64,000 nt of DNA from Flagellimonas allohymeniacidonis (GCF_004296335.1 NZ_SGIU01000002.1:261882-325881); one strand, 5' to 3'; shown: positions 51,555-60,865, counted from the first letter of the stretch. The notes: generated by a model from the sequence alone, not told the origin. A program made the numbers and translations.

Positions 51555-51905
51555 ATGAATTTCATTATTCGCTTATTGATCAATGCCCTGGCAGTAATTA
51601 TTTTGTCATATGCCTTGCCGGGGGTTGGGGTAGATTCCTTTTTGACCGCTATCATTGTGGCTTTGGTGCTAGGGTTTCTTAACTTTTTGGTAAAACCTAT
51701 CCTTGTGCTTTTGACCTTGCCCATCACCATTTTAACCTTGGGACTTTTTCTTTTGATCATCAATGCCATTATCATCCTTTTGGCAGCCCATTTTATTTCA
51801 GGATTTTATGTGTCCAGTATCTGGTGGGCCATTCTTTTTAGTATCCTGCTCTCGATTTTGCAATCCATTTTGCAGTCCCTTCTTAAAGAAGATAAAAAGA
51901 AATGA
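51555..51905 (+). CDS. Phage-holin-family four-helix membrane protein
   Basis: 116 residues with four hydrophobic segments (FIIRLLINALAVIILSYAL, FLTAIIVALVLGFLNFLVKPILVLLTL, PITILTLGLFLLIINAIIILLAAHFI, WWAILFSILLSILQSILQSLL). It matches the mycobacterial-4TMS holin superfamily IV, which is common and non-phage in bacteria (YvlD-like). Role uncertain, no phage gene nearby. Confidence 0.85.
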   Translation: MNFIIRLLINALAVIILSYALPGVGVDSFLTAIIVALVLGFLNFLVKPILVLLTLPITILTLGLFLLIINAIIILLAAHFISGFYVSSIWWAILFSILLSILQSILQSLLKEDKKK

Positions 51906-51933
51906 TAAACTTTAAAGTACAGCACTTTAAAAG

Positions 51934-51964
51934 TTGCTGACCACAAGAAAATATCTTACTTTTG
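51934..51964 (+). promoter_or_regulatory. Canonical promoter of tig
   Basis: TTG (51934-51936), 20-base spacer, TACTTTTG (51957-51964); TSS near 51971, 30 nt before the ATG. A model -33/-7 pair. Confidence 0.8.
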
Positions 51965-52000
51965 CCACCCGTTTTTCAACAGTAATTTTAAGGTAGAAGG

Positions 52001-53323
52001 ATGAATATTACAAAAGAGCAGATTGATGATCTTAATGCAGTGGTTAAGGTTGCCATCACCAAGGATGACTATCAAGAAAAGGTGGATAAAATCCTTAAAG
52101 ATTATAGAAAGCAGGCGAATGTGCCTGGCTTCAGAAAGGGGCAAGTACCATTGGGCTTGATTAAAAAGCAATACGGCAAAGCTGTATTGGTAGATGAGGT
52201 GAACAAACTGATTCAAGACAATCTCAACAAATATCTTACTGAAGAAAAGTTGGATGTTCTAGGAAATCCGCTTCCCAAGCAAAAGGAAGATTTTGACTGG
52301 GACAATGAAACCCTTGATTTTGAATTTGAGTTGGGCCTCGCTCCCAACTTTGATGTTCAATTGAAAACCAAAAAGGCCATTGTTCAGTACAAGATTGTTG
52401 CCGATAAGAAGATGATCGATGAACAGGTTGAACGTATTCAAAAACAATACGGAAAACTAGTTACCAAAGCAGAGGTAGGTAAAGTTGCTGAGGTCATCGG
52501 CATCTTCAAAAATGAGGCTGAGGAAATCGAAAACAAGAGCACTCTTGAAATCGATAAAATAAAAAGCAAAAAAGCCGTAAATGCCCTTTTAGGGAAAAAA
52601 GTTGGGGAAGAAGTTACCCTAAATACCAAAGGTCTTTTCAAAGAGGATTATTTGCTTTCCGGTGCCTTGGGAATCGATAGGGAAAAGGCCGAAAAATTGA
52701 ACATCGATGTAACATTTACCATCGAGGAAATCAATGAAAGACAAGCTGCTACTCTAGATCAAGAATTGTTCGACAAACTTTTTGGAAAGGACAATGTGAC
52801 CTCTGAAAACGAGCTTCGGGACAAAATCAAGGAGGATTCTGAAAAGCAATTCGAGCAGCAGTCTGATCAAAAATTATTGAACGACATAACCGAAAGGTTA
52901 ATAGACAATACAAAGTTTGAACTTCCTGCTGAGTTTTTAAAAAAATGGATTCAACTTAGTGGAGAAAACCCATTAAGTGATGACGAAGCTTCCGAGGAGT
53001 ATGAAAAATCAGAAAAAGGTCTTCGCTATCAATTGATTGAGGGTAAAATAATCAAGGAGAACGACCTCCAGGTACAGTTGGAAGAATTAAAAGAGTTTTC
53101 CAAAGGATTCATCAAATCCCAAATGGCCCAGTACGGTCATTTGAATCCTTCTGAGGAAGAATTGGAAAACATCTCCATGCGGGTTTTGGGCAATCAAGAC
53201 GAGGTGAAAAGATTATCAGAACAATTGATGAGCCAAAAATTATTGGACCTTTATAAGGAAAAGGCCAATCTTAAGGTTAAGGAGGTGTCCTATGACAACT
53301 TCATTAAGGAAGCATATAGCTAA
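52001..53323 (+). CDS. tig: Trigger factor (ribosome-associated chaperone/PPIase)
   Basis: 440 residues. N-terminal ribosome-binding domain with KILKDYRKQANVPGFRKGQVPLGLIKKQYGKAVLVDEVNKLIQD (GFRKGxxP signature), a FKBP-like middle that is degenerate (GEEVTLNTKGLFKEDYLLSGALGIDREKAEKL), and a helical C-terminal chaperone domain. It binds nascent chains at the ribosome exit. The middle PPIase region is diverged from E. coli. It leads the tig-clpP-clpX block and is followed by a strong terminator. Confidence 0.93.
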   Translation: MNITKEQIDDLNAVVKVAITKDDYQEKVDKILKDYRKQANVPGFRKGQVPLGLIKKQYGKAVLVDEVNKLIQDNLNKYLTEEKLDVLGNPLPKQKEDFDWDNETLDFEFELGLAPNFDVQLKTKKAIVQYKIVADKKMIDEQVERIQKQYGKLVTKAEVGKVAEVIGIFKNEAEEIENKSTLEIDKIKSKKAVNALLGKKVGEEVTLNTKGLFKEDYLLSGALGIDREKAEKLNIDVTFTIEEINERQAATLDQELFDKLFGKDNVTSENELRDKIKEDSEKQFEQQSDQKLLNDITERLIDNTKFELPAEFLKKWIQLSGENPLSDDEASEEYEKSEKGLRYQLIEGKIIKENDLQVQLEELKEFSKGFIKSQMAQYGHLNPSEEELENISMRVLGNQDEVKRLSEQLMSQKLLDLYKEKANLKVKEVSYDNFIKEAYS

Positions 53324-53354
53324 GCTTGGTCTAAAAGAAAATAAGTATCTTTAC

Positions 53355-53390
53355 GGTGCCGAAAAACATAGTTTTCGGCACCTTTTTTTT
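53355..53390 (+). terminator. Terminator of tig
   Basis: GGTGCCGAAAA/TTTTCGGCACC with an 11-bp perfect stem and a T run of eight. It separates tig from clpPX. Confidence 0.93.
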
Positions 53391-53412
53391 AAGCTAAATT
53401 GAACAAAATCCT

Positions 53413-54090
53413 ATGGATTACGGAAAAGAATTCGAAAAATATGCTACCCAACACTACGGTATAAACAGCATGTACTACGACAAAATTGTTAGTAGTATGT
53501 ATCCCGTAAATATGACCCCAAATATTATTGAGGAAAGACAACTCAATGCCATTGCCATGGATGTTTTCTCCCGTCTTATGATGGACCGAATCATATTTAT
53601 GGGAACCGGAATCAATGATCAAGTGGCAAATATTGTACAGGCCCAGTTGTTGTTCCTTGAAAGTGCCGATGCCTCAAAGGATATTCAAATCTACATCAAC
53701 TCCCCAGGTGGAAGCGTTTACGCCGGTCTAGGGATTTATGACACCATGCAGTTCATCAAACCTGATGTGGCCACCATTTGTACGGGAATTGCCGCTTCCA
53801 TGGCCGCAATCTTACTATGTGCAGGTGAAAAGGGAAAAAGAAGTGGCCTTACCCATTCAAGGGTCATGATACACCAACCTTTGTCTGGAGCTCAGGGACA
53901 GGCCAGTGATATTGAGATTGCAGCAAAAGAGGTCCTGAAAATCAAAGATGAGCTTTACCAAATCATTGCAAACCATTCAGGACAGAAGTTTGACAAGGTA
54001 TATGAAGACAGTGACCGTGATTTCTGGATGAAGGCTCCAGAGGCAAAAGATTATGGGATGATCGACGAAGTTTTGGTAAGGGAACCCTAA
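53413..54090 (+). CDS. clpP: ATP-dependent Clp protease, proteolytic subunit
   Basis: 225 residues, slightly longer N-terminus than E. coli ClpP. Catalytic Ser in CTGIAASMAAILLCAGEKGKR; His in HSRVMIHQPLSGAQGQASDI; Asp from the DRD in DSDRDFWM. INSPGGSVYAGLGIYD is the conserved strand. It is followed by clpX after 94 nt, which is the proteolytic machine of the cytosol. Confidence 0.96.
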   Translation: MDYGKEFEKYATQHYGINSMYYDKIVSSMYPVNMTPNIIEERQLNAIAMDVFSRLMMDRIIFMGTGINDQVANIVQAQLLFLESADASKDIQIYINSPGGSVYAGLGIYDTMQFIKPDVATICTGIAASMAAILLCAGEKGKRSGLTHSRVMIHQPLSGAQGQASDIEIAAKEVLKIKDELYQIIANHSGQKFDKVYEDSDRDFWMKAPEAKDYGMIDEVLVREP

Positions 54091-54184
54091 TAATTCCGAA
54101 CCAATAAGTCAAAAAAAAACAGTTATCACGCGTACAAAACTCTCCTTTTTTTACGTTATTGTACGTTGAACCTCAAAGGTTAGT

Positions 54185-55420
54185 ATGGCCAAGGAAAATT
54201 TAGAATGCTCTTTTTGTGGTAGAAAGAAACCGGAAACCAACCTCTTGATTGCCGGTTTAGATGCCCATATCTGTGATCGATGTATTGAACAGGCCCATAG
54301 CATTGTAGCCGAAGAATCGAAACAATCAAAAAATCAAGATTTATCTTCTGAGCTCATTTTGAAAAAGCCCATGGAGATCCGCGATTTTTTGGACACTTTC
54401 GTCATTGGTCAAGAACGTACCAAAAAGGTCATGTCCGTAGCTGTGTACAATCATTACAAAAGGTTATTGCAGCCCAAAGGAAAGGACGATGAGGTTGAAA
54501 TACAGAAGAGTAATATCGTAATGGTAGGCCAAACAGGAACGGGAAAAACCTTGATTGCCAAAACTATTGCGCGTATGCTCAATGTTCCTTTGGCCATTGT
54601 GGATGCCACGGTGCTTACGGAAGCCGGTTATGTTGGAGAAGATGTGGAGAGTATTTTGACCCGTTTGCTTCAAGCAGCGGACTACAATTTGGAAAAAGCA
54701 GAGCGGGGCATCGTTTTTATTGACGAAATCGATAAAATCGCACGCAAAAGTGATAATCCCTCCATTACGAGGGATGTTTCTGGGGAAGGTGTTCAGCAAG
54801 GTCTATTAAAACTTCTGGAAGGTACCGTTGTCAACGTTCCACCAAAAGGTGGGCGTAAACACCCCGATCAAAAATTTATCGAAGTCAATACAGAAAACAT
54901 TCTTTTTGTGGCGGGTGGTGCTTTTGATGGTATTGAACGGATCATCACCAAAAGGCTGAATATGCAAGCGGTGGGTTACAGTGCTTCAAAGGCAGAGGAA
55001 AGTCTGGACAGTGAGAATCTTCTGCAATACATTATTCCCAGGGATTTAAAGGAATTTGGATTGATTCCAGAGATTATTGGTAGACTTCCCGTACTGACCC
55101 ATATGAACCCTTTGGATGCAAAAACCTTGCGGGCCATCCTCACCGAACCTAGGAATGCCATCATCAAACAATACGAAAAGTTGTTTGCCATGGACAATAT
55201 TACATTCAGCATTACCGAGCAGGCTCTGAACTACATTGTTGAAAAAGCGGTGGAATACAAATTGGGGGCCCGAGGACTTCGATCTCTATGTGAAGCTGTT
55301 TTTACCGATGCCATGTTTACTTTACCAAGCAGCGAGGAAAAAGAATTTAAGGTAACCAAGGCCTACGCGGAAGAGAAGTTATCTCATGAGACCATTAAAA
55401 AGTTAAAGGCAGTTTCTTAA
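54185..55420 (+). CDS. clpX: ATP-dependent Clp protease, unfoldase subunit
   Basis: 411 residues. Zinc-binding N-domain ([26 protein letters not shown]), Walker [15 protein letters not shown] (pore), Walker [10 protein letters not shown], sensor LLEGT and IGF-type loop region. It unfolds tagged proteins for ClpP. The stop overlaps the convergent hydrolase gene's stop by 4 nt. Confidence 0.97.
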   Translation: MAKENLECSFCGRKKPETNLLIAGLDAHICDRCIEQAHSIVAEESKQSKNQDLSSELILKKPMEIRDFLDTFVIGQERTKKVMSVAVYNHYKRLLQPKGKDDEVEIQKSNIVMVGQTGTGKTLIAKTIARMLNVPLAIVDATVLTEAGYVGEDVESILTRLLQAADYNLEKAERGIVFIDEIDKIARKSDNPSITRDVSGEGVQQGLLKLLEGTVVNVPPKGGRKHPDQKFIEVNTENILFVAGGAFDGIERIITKRLNMQAVGYSASKAEESLDSENLLQYIIPRDLKEFGLIPEIIGRLPVLTHMNPLDAKTLRAILTEPRNAIIKQYEKLFAMDNITFSITEQALNYIVEKAVEYKLGARGLRSLCEAVFTDAMFTLPSSEEKEFKVTKAYAEEKLSHETIKKLKAVS

Positions 55421-55962
55421 AGTTCAACCGCCTTGTTGGTCACTTTTTGTAGCAATCCCAAACAAACTTCTGAAATAATCTTTTCGTCAGAATATAACTC
55501 GTGACCAAAACCTGGAACGATCTCCATTTTGGCGCCTACCTTACTGGCCCAATCCATTTTGGGTTTAAATTCATCACATTCTCCAAAAATTAGGCGCATT
55601 GCCACATTGGGCTTTCGCTCCTCAAATCGAACTCTAGTAGGCGAAACTGCGGTTAATGATTTCATGGGCAGGCCTTTTAAAGCGGCCTTATATGCTATGG
55701 TCCCTCCAGTACTAAAAGCCAAATAATGACAGGCTTCAGCTTCCTTCTTTAACAAATGGGCCACCGCTGTATCCATACCACCCTCCACAAAAGCCTTATG
55801 GATATTATCCTCAGTAGAAACTCTAACGTCTACGTTTCCAAGCTGTTGGCAGTCATAAAAGACAATATTGAAGTATTGCTGGAGGTATCCAAAGTAGGAG
55901 GTGATCCAAAGACCTTTTTTTACGCCCCACATATCAGAAAGTACAACGAGTTTTTCAGCCAT
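55417..55962 (-). CDS. Alpha/beta-hydrolase-like protein
   Basis: 181 residues. [38 protein letters not shown], nucleophile-like [16 protein letters not shown] (GxSxG changed to FSTGG), and a C-terminal [12 protein letters not shown] with the candidate His. The reduced nucleophile elbow makes it a degenerate or unusual member of the alpha/beta-hydrolase fold. Cytosolic, no signal. Role unknown. It lies convergent to clpX and next to the GH3 gene on the same strand. Confidence 0.7.
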   Translation of the reverse strand: MAEKLVVLSDMWGVKKGLWITSYFGYLQQYFNIVFYDCQQLGNVDVRVSTEDNIHKAFVEGGMDTAVAHLLKKEAEACHYLAFSTGGTIAYKAALKGLPMKSLTAVSPTRVRFEERKPNVAMRLIFGECDEFKPKMDWASKVGAKMEIVPGFGHELYSDEKIISEVCLGLLQKVTNKAVEL

Positions 55963-56034
55963 TTTACGGTTTGGTTATAGTCTGTTCAACGATTAGGATG
56001 TGAAATTTCAACAGAAAAACTCGAAAATGCGCAA

Positions 56035-57546
56035 TTAATTGTTCATCTGAAGCAATTCTTCGATGTACGTTCTTTCATTGGACAATCTTGGTATCTTATG
56101 TTGCCCTCCCAATTTATCTTTAGATGCAAGCCAGTCACGGAACAAGTTTTTGCGGCCTAAATGCACTGTGGGCATTCCCAAGGTCATATTATTGTAGCGT
56201 TTGGCCTCATAGTCGGAATTCAAGGATTTTAAGGCATTATCCAAGAATTCAGTGAAGTAGGCGACATCCTTGGGTGGCTTTCTAAATTCAATGATCCATT
56301 CATGCCCTCCTTTTTCCGAACCGTTCATAAAAATGGGCGCTGCCGTATAGTCCATGATTTCCGTATCTGTTTTGATACAGATTTGCTTAAGTGCCTGTTC
56401 GGCGTTTTCAATGATCAATTCCTCACCAAAAGCGTTGATATGATGTTTGGTCCGCCCTGTTATCCGAATCCGGTAAGGGTTTTTTGAGGTAAACCGTACC
56501 GTATCCCCAATTTTGTATCGCCACAGACCCGCATTTGTGCTGATGACCAAGGCGTAGTTCACCCCAATCTCAACTTCCCATAATGGTATGGCCAGCTCCT
56601 CTCTTCCATAAACGTCCATGGGAATGAACTCATAGAAAATACCATAATCCAGCATCAGCAATAAATCTTCCGAGTTGTTTCGGTCTTGAATGGCAAAGAA
56701 ACCCTCACTGGCATTATAGGTTTCGTAGTAGTTAAAATTTCGCCTTGGTAAAAGTTTTTTGAATTGATCTCGGTACGGGGCAAAACTTACTCCCCCATGA
56801 AAATAAACTTCCAGGTTTTCCCAAACTTGAAACAAATGTTCCGAACCGGTTCGTTCAAGAACATCATTGAGCAAGACGAGCATCCAAGATGGCACTCCGG
56901 CCAAGCTGGTCACATTTTCGGTCAAACTCTCCTGAATAATGGCCTCTAATTTTGAATCCCATTCGCTCATCAAAGACACCTTATTGCTTGGCGTACTACT
57001 AAACTCTGCCCATAGGGGCATATTGTCTATCAAAATTGCCGAAAGGTCACCGAAAAAGCTCCCACTGTCTTCATAAAGCTCCTTACTCCCACCCAAGCGA
57101 AGGCTCTTGCCCGTAAAAAGCTGTGAATTTTCATTATTGTTCAAGTACAAACAGAGCAAGTCTTTACTGGACTTGTAGTGGCAATCTTCCAAAGCCTCCG
57201 AACTTACCGGAATAAACTTGCTTTTTGCATTTGTGGTCCCGCTACTTTTTGCGAACCACTTGATGTTGGTTGGCCAGAAGAGGTTTTGCTCACCCTTTCG
57301 GGTTCGCTCAATTAAAGTGGCGATATCTTCATATTCCACCAGGGGGACCCTTTCACGAAATGCCTCATATTTCAATCTATCACCAAAACCGTGTTGTTTT
57401 CCCATTACCGTATCCTTAGAAAAGTCAATCAAATAGGAAAGAACTTCGCTTTGCACATCCAACGGATACTTTAAAAAAAGCTCAATCTGATGGTAACGCT
57501 TTCTCAGTAACCAAGAGGCTATGGAGTTGAATAATGGTATTGGCAT
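56035..57546 (-). CDS. GH3-family acyl-acid-amido synthetase-like protein
   Basis: 503 residues. GH3 superfamily: FWPTNIKWFAKSSGTTNAKSKFIPVSSEAL (P-loop-like SSGTT), NYYETYNASEGFFAIQD, YKIGDTVRFTSKNPYRIRITGRTKHHINAFGEELIIENAEQAL. Plant GH3 proteins join amino acids to jasmonate or auxin; the bacterial ones are common in Bacteroidota and uncharacterised. Adenylation of a carboxylate is likely, but the substrate is unknown. Divergent from the DUF2797 gene. Confidence 0.87.
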   Translation of the reverse strand: MPIPLFNSIASWLLRKRYHQIELFLKYPLDVQSEVLSYLIDFSKDTVMGKQHGFGDRLKYEAFRERVPLVEYEDIATLIERTRKGEQNLFWPTNIKWFAKSSGTTNAKSKFIPVSSEALEDCHYKSSKDLLCLYLNNNENSQLFTGKSLRLGGSKELYEDSGSFFGDLSAILIDNMPLWAEFSSTPSNKVSLMSEWDSKLEAIIQESLTENVTSLAGVPSWMLVLLNDVLERTGSEHLFQVWENLEVYFHGGVSFAPYRDQFKKLLPRRNFNYYETYNASEGFFAIQDRNNSEDLLLMLDYGIFYEFIPMDVYGREELAIPLWEVEIGVNYALVISTNAGLWRYKIGDTVRFTSKNPYRIRITGRTKHHINAFGEELIIENAEQALKQICIKTDTEIMDYTAAPIFMNGSEKGGHEWIIEFRKPPKDVAYFTEFLDNALKSLNSDYEAKRYNNMTLGMPTVHLGRKNLFRDWLASKDKLGGQHKIPRLSNERTYIEELLQMNN

Positions 57547-57560
57547 TTTAGGTATCTTTA

Positions 57561-57577
57561 TCCTACATAAGGTAGGA
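57561..57577. promoter_or_regulatory. Inverted repeat TCCTAC-ATAAG-GTAGGA
   Basis: 6-bp arms, 5-base spacer, in the 95-nt divergent gap between the GH3 and DUF2797 genes. Possible operator. Confidence 0.35.
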
Positions 57578-57641
57578 CCTTTGGCTAAAATAGGTCATCT
57601 CCTTTTCATTATCAAATCCAATAAAACTCAATAATTCCACT

Positions 57642-58436
57642 ATGCTGTATGAAGGCGTGTTGCGCAAAATGCAAACTGAACTTGGCAGTCCCATCCAATA
57701 TTTTTTGGTATTCGAAAATGATTTTTTGAACATGAACCAAGCGCTGAACAAGCAGCTAAAAATCGAGTTCATTAAATATCAGTGCCTAAATTGTGGAGAA
57801 AACCGACCCATTTACAGACAAGGCTTTTGTAAAAGTTGTTTTTATGAAACCCCTGCCGCAGGGGAATGGATCATGAAACCTGAGCTCAGCAAGGCGCACT
57901 TAGATCAAGAGGACCGTGATTTGGAATATGAAAAGAAAGTACAACTACAACCCCATATTGTGTATTTGGCCAATTCGAGCAACGTGAAAGTTGGGGTAAC
58001 CCGAAAATCCCAGGTCCCAACGCGTTGGATTGATCAAGGGGCCCATGAAGCCATTGCAATTGCCGAAGTGCCCAATCGCTATTTGGCAGGAATTACCGAA
58101 GTTGCCCTAAAAGATTTCGTCAGTGACAAAACAAGCTGGCAAAAAATGCTCACCAACCGTTTGGAAGATGTAGATTTAGTGGAATGGCGTGAACGTTTGA
58201 AAGACAACATTCCCGAGGAAGCAAAAGAGTTTTTTCTGGAAAACAATGGTGAAACGGAATTGGAATTCCCAGTACTTCAATATCCAGAAAAAGTAAAGAG
58301 TCTTAACCTTTCCAAAACACCCTCGTATTCGGGAATGCTTAAGGGCATAAAAGGTCAATACCTCATCTTTGAAGATAGCACGGTTTTCAACGTTCGGGGC
58401 AGCGAGGGGTATTATGTGGGAATTGATATCCGGTAA
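57642..58436 (+). CDS. DUF2797 zinc-ribbon protein
   Basis: 264 residues. A four-Cys zinc ribbon near residues 48-69 (CLNCGENRPIYRQGFCKSC), followed by YLANSSNVKVGVTRKSQVPTRWIDQGAHEAIAIAEVPNRYLAGITEVALKDFVSDKTSWQKML (GIY-YIG-like form). DUF2797 proteins have no known function. It stands 50 nt before the Crp/Fnr gene on the same strand. Confidence 0.85.
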   Translation: MLYEGVLRKMQTELGSPIQYFLVFENDFLNMNQALNKQLKIEFIKYQCLNCGENRPIYRQGFCKSCFYETPAAGEWIMKPELSKAHLDQEDRDLEYEKKVQLQPHIVYLANSSNVKVGVTRKSQVPTRWIDQGAHEAIAIAEVPNRYLAGITEVALKDFVSDKTSWQKMLTNRLEDVDLVEWRERLKDNIPEEAKEFFLENNGETELEFPVLQYPEKVKSLNLSKTPSYSGMLKGIKGQYLIFEDSTVFNVRGSEGYYVGIDIR

Positions 58437-58486
58437 ATGCGCATGAAAAGGTTTACCTCAGATATTACAACGCTTTCCCTAAAAAA

Positions 58487-59050
58487 ATGAAGCATCCTTT
58501 AAGGGAACATATCGAGGAAATTATTGCAGTTACCGACGACGAATTCGACTTCATTTTAGGCCATTTCTCACCCCTGCAAAAGCGCAGACATCAGTTTTTG
58601 GTAGAAGAAGGAAAGATTGCGGATAAAGAATATTGGGTGGTCAAGGGATGTGTCAAAAGCTACTTCTTTGATGAGGAGGGAAAAGAACACATTCTTCAGT
58701 TTGGGATGGAAAACTGGTGGATTACGGATTATGAATCCTTTGTGACCCAAACCCCTTCAAAAATCTATATCGACTGCCTTGAGGACAGTGAACTGCTATA
58801 TATTACCCACGAAAACCGGGAAAAATTAACCTCCCAAATGCACAAAATGGAACGTTTTTGGGCCAAAAAAAGTAAGTTTGGCCGAATCGCTCTTCAAAAT
58901 AGAATTTTATCCCTACTCAAAAACTCGGCAAAAGAACGCTACAATGTGTTGCTTGCCCAATATCCTCAGCTATTTCAGCGTGTTCCAAAAAAATTGATAG
59001 CGGCATATCTCGGGGTATCCAGAGAAACGCTTAGCAGATTGAACGATTAG
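58487..59050 (+). CDS. Crp/Fnr-family transcription regulator
   Basis: 187 residues. cNMP-binding-like N-terminal beta-roll (KRRHQFLVEEGKIADKEYWVVKGCVKSYFFDEEGKEHILQFGMENWWITDYESF) and a C-terminal HTH_Crp (QRVPKKLIAAYLGVSRETLSRLND). The phosphate-binding cassette RxS is not obvious, so a ligand other than cAMP is likely. It precedes the 4-OT/SDR/NTF2 operon by 154 nt, with a symmetric site between. It is the likely controller. Confidence 0.87.
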   Translation: MKHPLREHIEEIIAVTDDEFDFILGHFSPLQKRRHQFLVEEGKIADKEYWVVKGCVKSYFFDEEGKEHILQFGMENWWITDYESFVTQTPSKIYIDCLEDSELLYITHENREKLTSQMHKMERFWAKKSKFGRIALQNRILSLLKNSAKERYNVLLAQYPQLFQRVPKKLIAAYLGVSRETLSRLND

Positions 59051-59123
59051 ATAAGAGAATATTATTTCTCTATTCTCCTTCTCTTCACTTAGCGCATTTC
59101 GTCTTCATACAAGGTGACACACC

Positions 59124-59140
59124 TCACAAATTATTTGTGA
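59124..59140. promoter_or_regulatory. Palindrome TCACAAA-TTA-TTTGTGA
   Basis: 7-bp arms with a 3-base centre. It is 33 nt upstream of the -7 element of the tautomerase operon and just past the Crp/Fnr gene. The arms are TCACA/TGTGA in the orientation opposite to the classic CRP site, hence only a candidate operator. Confidence 0.55.
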
Positions 59141-59173
59141 TTTTTCTCCTAACATCAGGGCTAAGCATGCCCA

Positions 59174-59181
59174 TAATTTTG
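59174..59181 (+). promoter_or_regulatory. -7 promoter element of tautomerase operon
   Basis: TAATTTTG 23 nt before the ATG of the tautomerase. Confidence 0.6.
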
Positions 59182-59204
59182 TGTCATATTTAAATCATAC
59201 TGTT

Positions 59205-59402
59205 ATGCCATACATTAACATTCAGGTTACGGATGAAAACGTGACCAAAAACCAAAAACGTCAGTTAATTGAGGGGGTAACCCAGCTTTTAGTCGACGTT
59301 CTCGACAAGAATCCCAAAACTACCCATGTGGTCATTCAAGAGGTACCCATCGATAATTGGGGATTCGATTCAAAACAATATTCAGAAACAAAAAAACAAT
59401 GA
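59205..59402 (+). CDS. 4-oxalocrotonate-tautomerase-family protein
   Basis: 65 residues from MPYINIQVTDENVTKNQKRQLIEGVTQLLVDVLDKNPKTTHVVIQEV. After Met removal the N-terminal Pro1 would be the catalytic base, so the shorter start (not the ATG eight codons upstream) is the right one. It probably acts on enol/keto substrates. Stop overlaps the SDR start as ATGA. Confidence 0.9.
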   Translation: MPYINIQVTDENVTKNQKRQLIEGVTQLLVDVLDKNPKTTHVVIQEVPIDNWGFDSKQYSETKKQ

Positions 59403-60148
59403 AAATGAAAAATCAAACCGTAATTATTACTGGGGCTTCAACCGGAATTGGGAAGGGAATCACTAGCTACTTCCTTGAAAAGGGCAGTAATGTAGTTATG
59501 AACTCTTCTAACGAGGAAAATCTAAAGAAAACGTATGAATCATTGGGAGCTCCATCCAATGCGGCTTGTTTAGCCGGAGATGTCAGTAACCCTAAAACAG
59601 GGCAAAAACTTGTGGCCTTAGCGCTTGAAAAGTTCGGCAGTTTGGACGTACTCATCAACAACGCTGGCGTATTTGCCCCTAAACCCTTTTTAGATGTTGA
59701 CGAAAGCGACCTGGATTATTATTTCAACGTCAATCTCAAAGGAACCTATTATACCTCACAAGCTGCTGTCTCAGAAATGGTAAAGCAGAACAACGGTTCT
59801 ATTATTAACATCGGAACAGTGTTGGTAGACCATGCCATCGACGGATTTCCTTCGTCGGCACCCATTACCAGCAAGGGGGCTATTCATGCATTGACCAGAC
59901 AGTTGGCCGCAGAGTTCGGTAAACATAACATTAAGGTCAACACCATTGCTCCAGGCATCATCAGAAGTCCACTACAAGGTAAAATTGGGGTGGAAGATGC
60001 AGACAGTCTGGCCGGGTTGCATTTGTTAAACCGAATTGGGGAAACCCATGAAGTTGCAGAAGCCGCCTATTACTTGGCCACAGCAGATTTTGTAACGGGA
60101 GAAACTATAAACGTAGCGGGCGGTCATACCGTTGGCCATGCTATTTAA
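59399..60148 (+). CDS. Short-chain dehydrogenase-like protein lacking the catalytic Tyr
   Basis: 249 residues from MKMKNQTVIITGASTGIGKG; longer in-frame starts are less likely. Rossmann cofactor motif TGASTGIG and NNAG are intact. The usual YxxxK is missing: the sequence is SAPITSKGAIHALTRQLAAEFG with Pro at the Tyr position, though the Lys is kept. NIGT replaces the usual NISS serine region. The result is probably not a standard reductase, or uses different residues. Coupled (ATGA) to the tautomerase, followed by an NTF2-like gene. Confidence 0.85.
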   Translation: MKMKNQTVIITGASTGIGKGITSYFLEKGSNVVMNSSNEENLKKTYESLGAPSNAACLAGDVSNPKTGQKLVALALEKFGSLDVLINNAGVFAPKPFLDVDESDLDYYFNVNLKGTYYTSQAAVSEMVKQNNGSIINIGTVLVDHAIDGFPSSAPITSKGAIHALTRQLAAEFGKHNIKVNTIAPGIIRSPLQGKIGVEDADSLAGLHLLNRIGETHEVAEAAYYLATADFVTGETINVAGGHTVGHAI

Positions 60149-60158
60149 ATAGGTTGAT

Positions 60159-60527
60159 ATGTATCAAAATGAAATAGCCGCAATAGAGCAATTGATCGCA
60201 AATTACTTCAATGGAATTTTTAAGGGAGATGTGACCTTATTGGGTTCATGTTTCCAGGAAGATGTGACCATTTATGGGGACATTGAAGGCAATGAATATA
60301 AAAAAAGTGTAAGCAGTTACTTGGATGGGGTAAAAAACCGAAAAAGTCCTCGAGAACTCAACGAAGAATTTGCCATGAACATTATTGGAGTAGATGTAAT
60401 GGGCAAAATAGCCATGGCGAAATTGCATGTTCCCATGTTGGGGTATAACTACTACGATTATTTGTCTTTGTGGAAAATAGACGACACTTGGAAAATTGTG
60501 AACAAGGTGTTTACCCATGTCACTTAA
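60159..60527 (+). CDS. NTF2-like (SnoaL-type) protein
   Basis: 122 residues. AIEQLIANYFNGIFKGDVTLLGSCFQEDVTIYGDIEGNEYKKSVSSYLDGVKNRK... and a C-terminal SLWKIDDTWKIVNKVFTHV are typical of the cone-shaped NTF2/SnoaL/DUF4440-type fold, often with a small-molecule pocket. Last gene of the tautomerase operon, 10 nt after the SDR, with a terminator behind. Confidence 0.82.
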   Translation: MYQNEIAAIEQLIANYFNGIFKGDVTLLGSCFQEDVTIYGDIEGNEYKKSVSSYLDGVKNRKSPRELNEEFAMNIIGVDVMGKIAMAKLHVPMLGYNYYDYLSLWKIDDTWKIVNKVFTHVT

Positions 60528-60537
60528 TTGGGAATGA

Positions 60538-60573
60538 GAAATGGCTTGGTTGAAAAATACCAAGCCATTTCTA
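60538..60573 (+). terminator. Terminator-like hairpin after the tautomerase operon
   Basis: AGAAATGGCTTGG-N10-CCAAGCCATTTCT: a perfect 13-bp stem; the T run starts only four bases further on. Confidence 0.75.
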
Positions 60574-60865
60574 TACTTTTTAACTGGGGGTTGGCAATTA
60601 ATTTTCCTCATTAAACACTAGGTCGATTTCCCCACCTGTTTGATAATAGGTTCTATGGTGGCTTTGTCTATATAATCAAATCCTTAGCGTTCTACTTTAC
60701 TGGCTTTTGGGGTCTGGGTTTAACAGGGCGGCAATGTGCAACGAAGACTTCGCCAATAACAAAACAAAGGAGTTTAACACACCTGTTTTTGGATAACTAC
60801 ATACGAATTTGAAACAATTTCTGTGATAACTCGTCTAAGGGTTAAGATACCATGGCCACTAGATT
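60574..60865. other. Non-coding stretch before TlpA-like gene
   Basis: About 290 nt with no convincing gene. Minus-strand frames show a broken coding-looking tail near 60600-60680 (e.g. QTGGEIDLVFNEEN ending at a TAA), which could be the end of a degenerate gene. I cannot support it further. No promoter consensus was found. Confidence 0.4.

Noticed and set aside
51555-51905. Prophage remnant suggested by the holin-family gene
   Set aside because: This 4TM family is common in non-phage loci; no integrase, capsid or lysis genes nearby.
60574-60865. Possible pseudogene fragment on the minus strand
   Set aside because: Only about 20 plausible residues (QTGGEIDLVFNEEN) before a stop, with frame breaks upstream. 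It cannot be told from chance.
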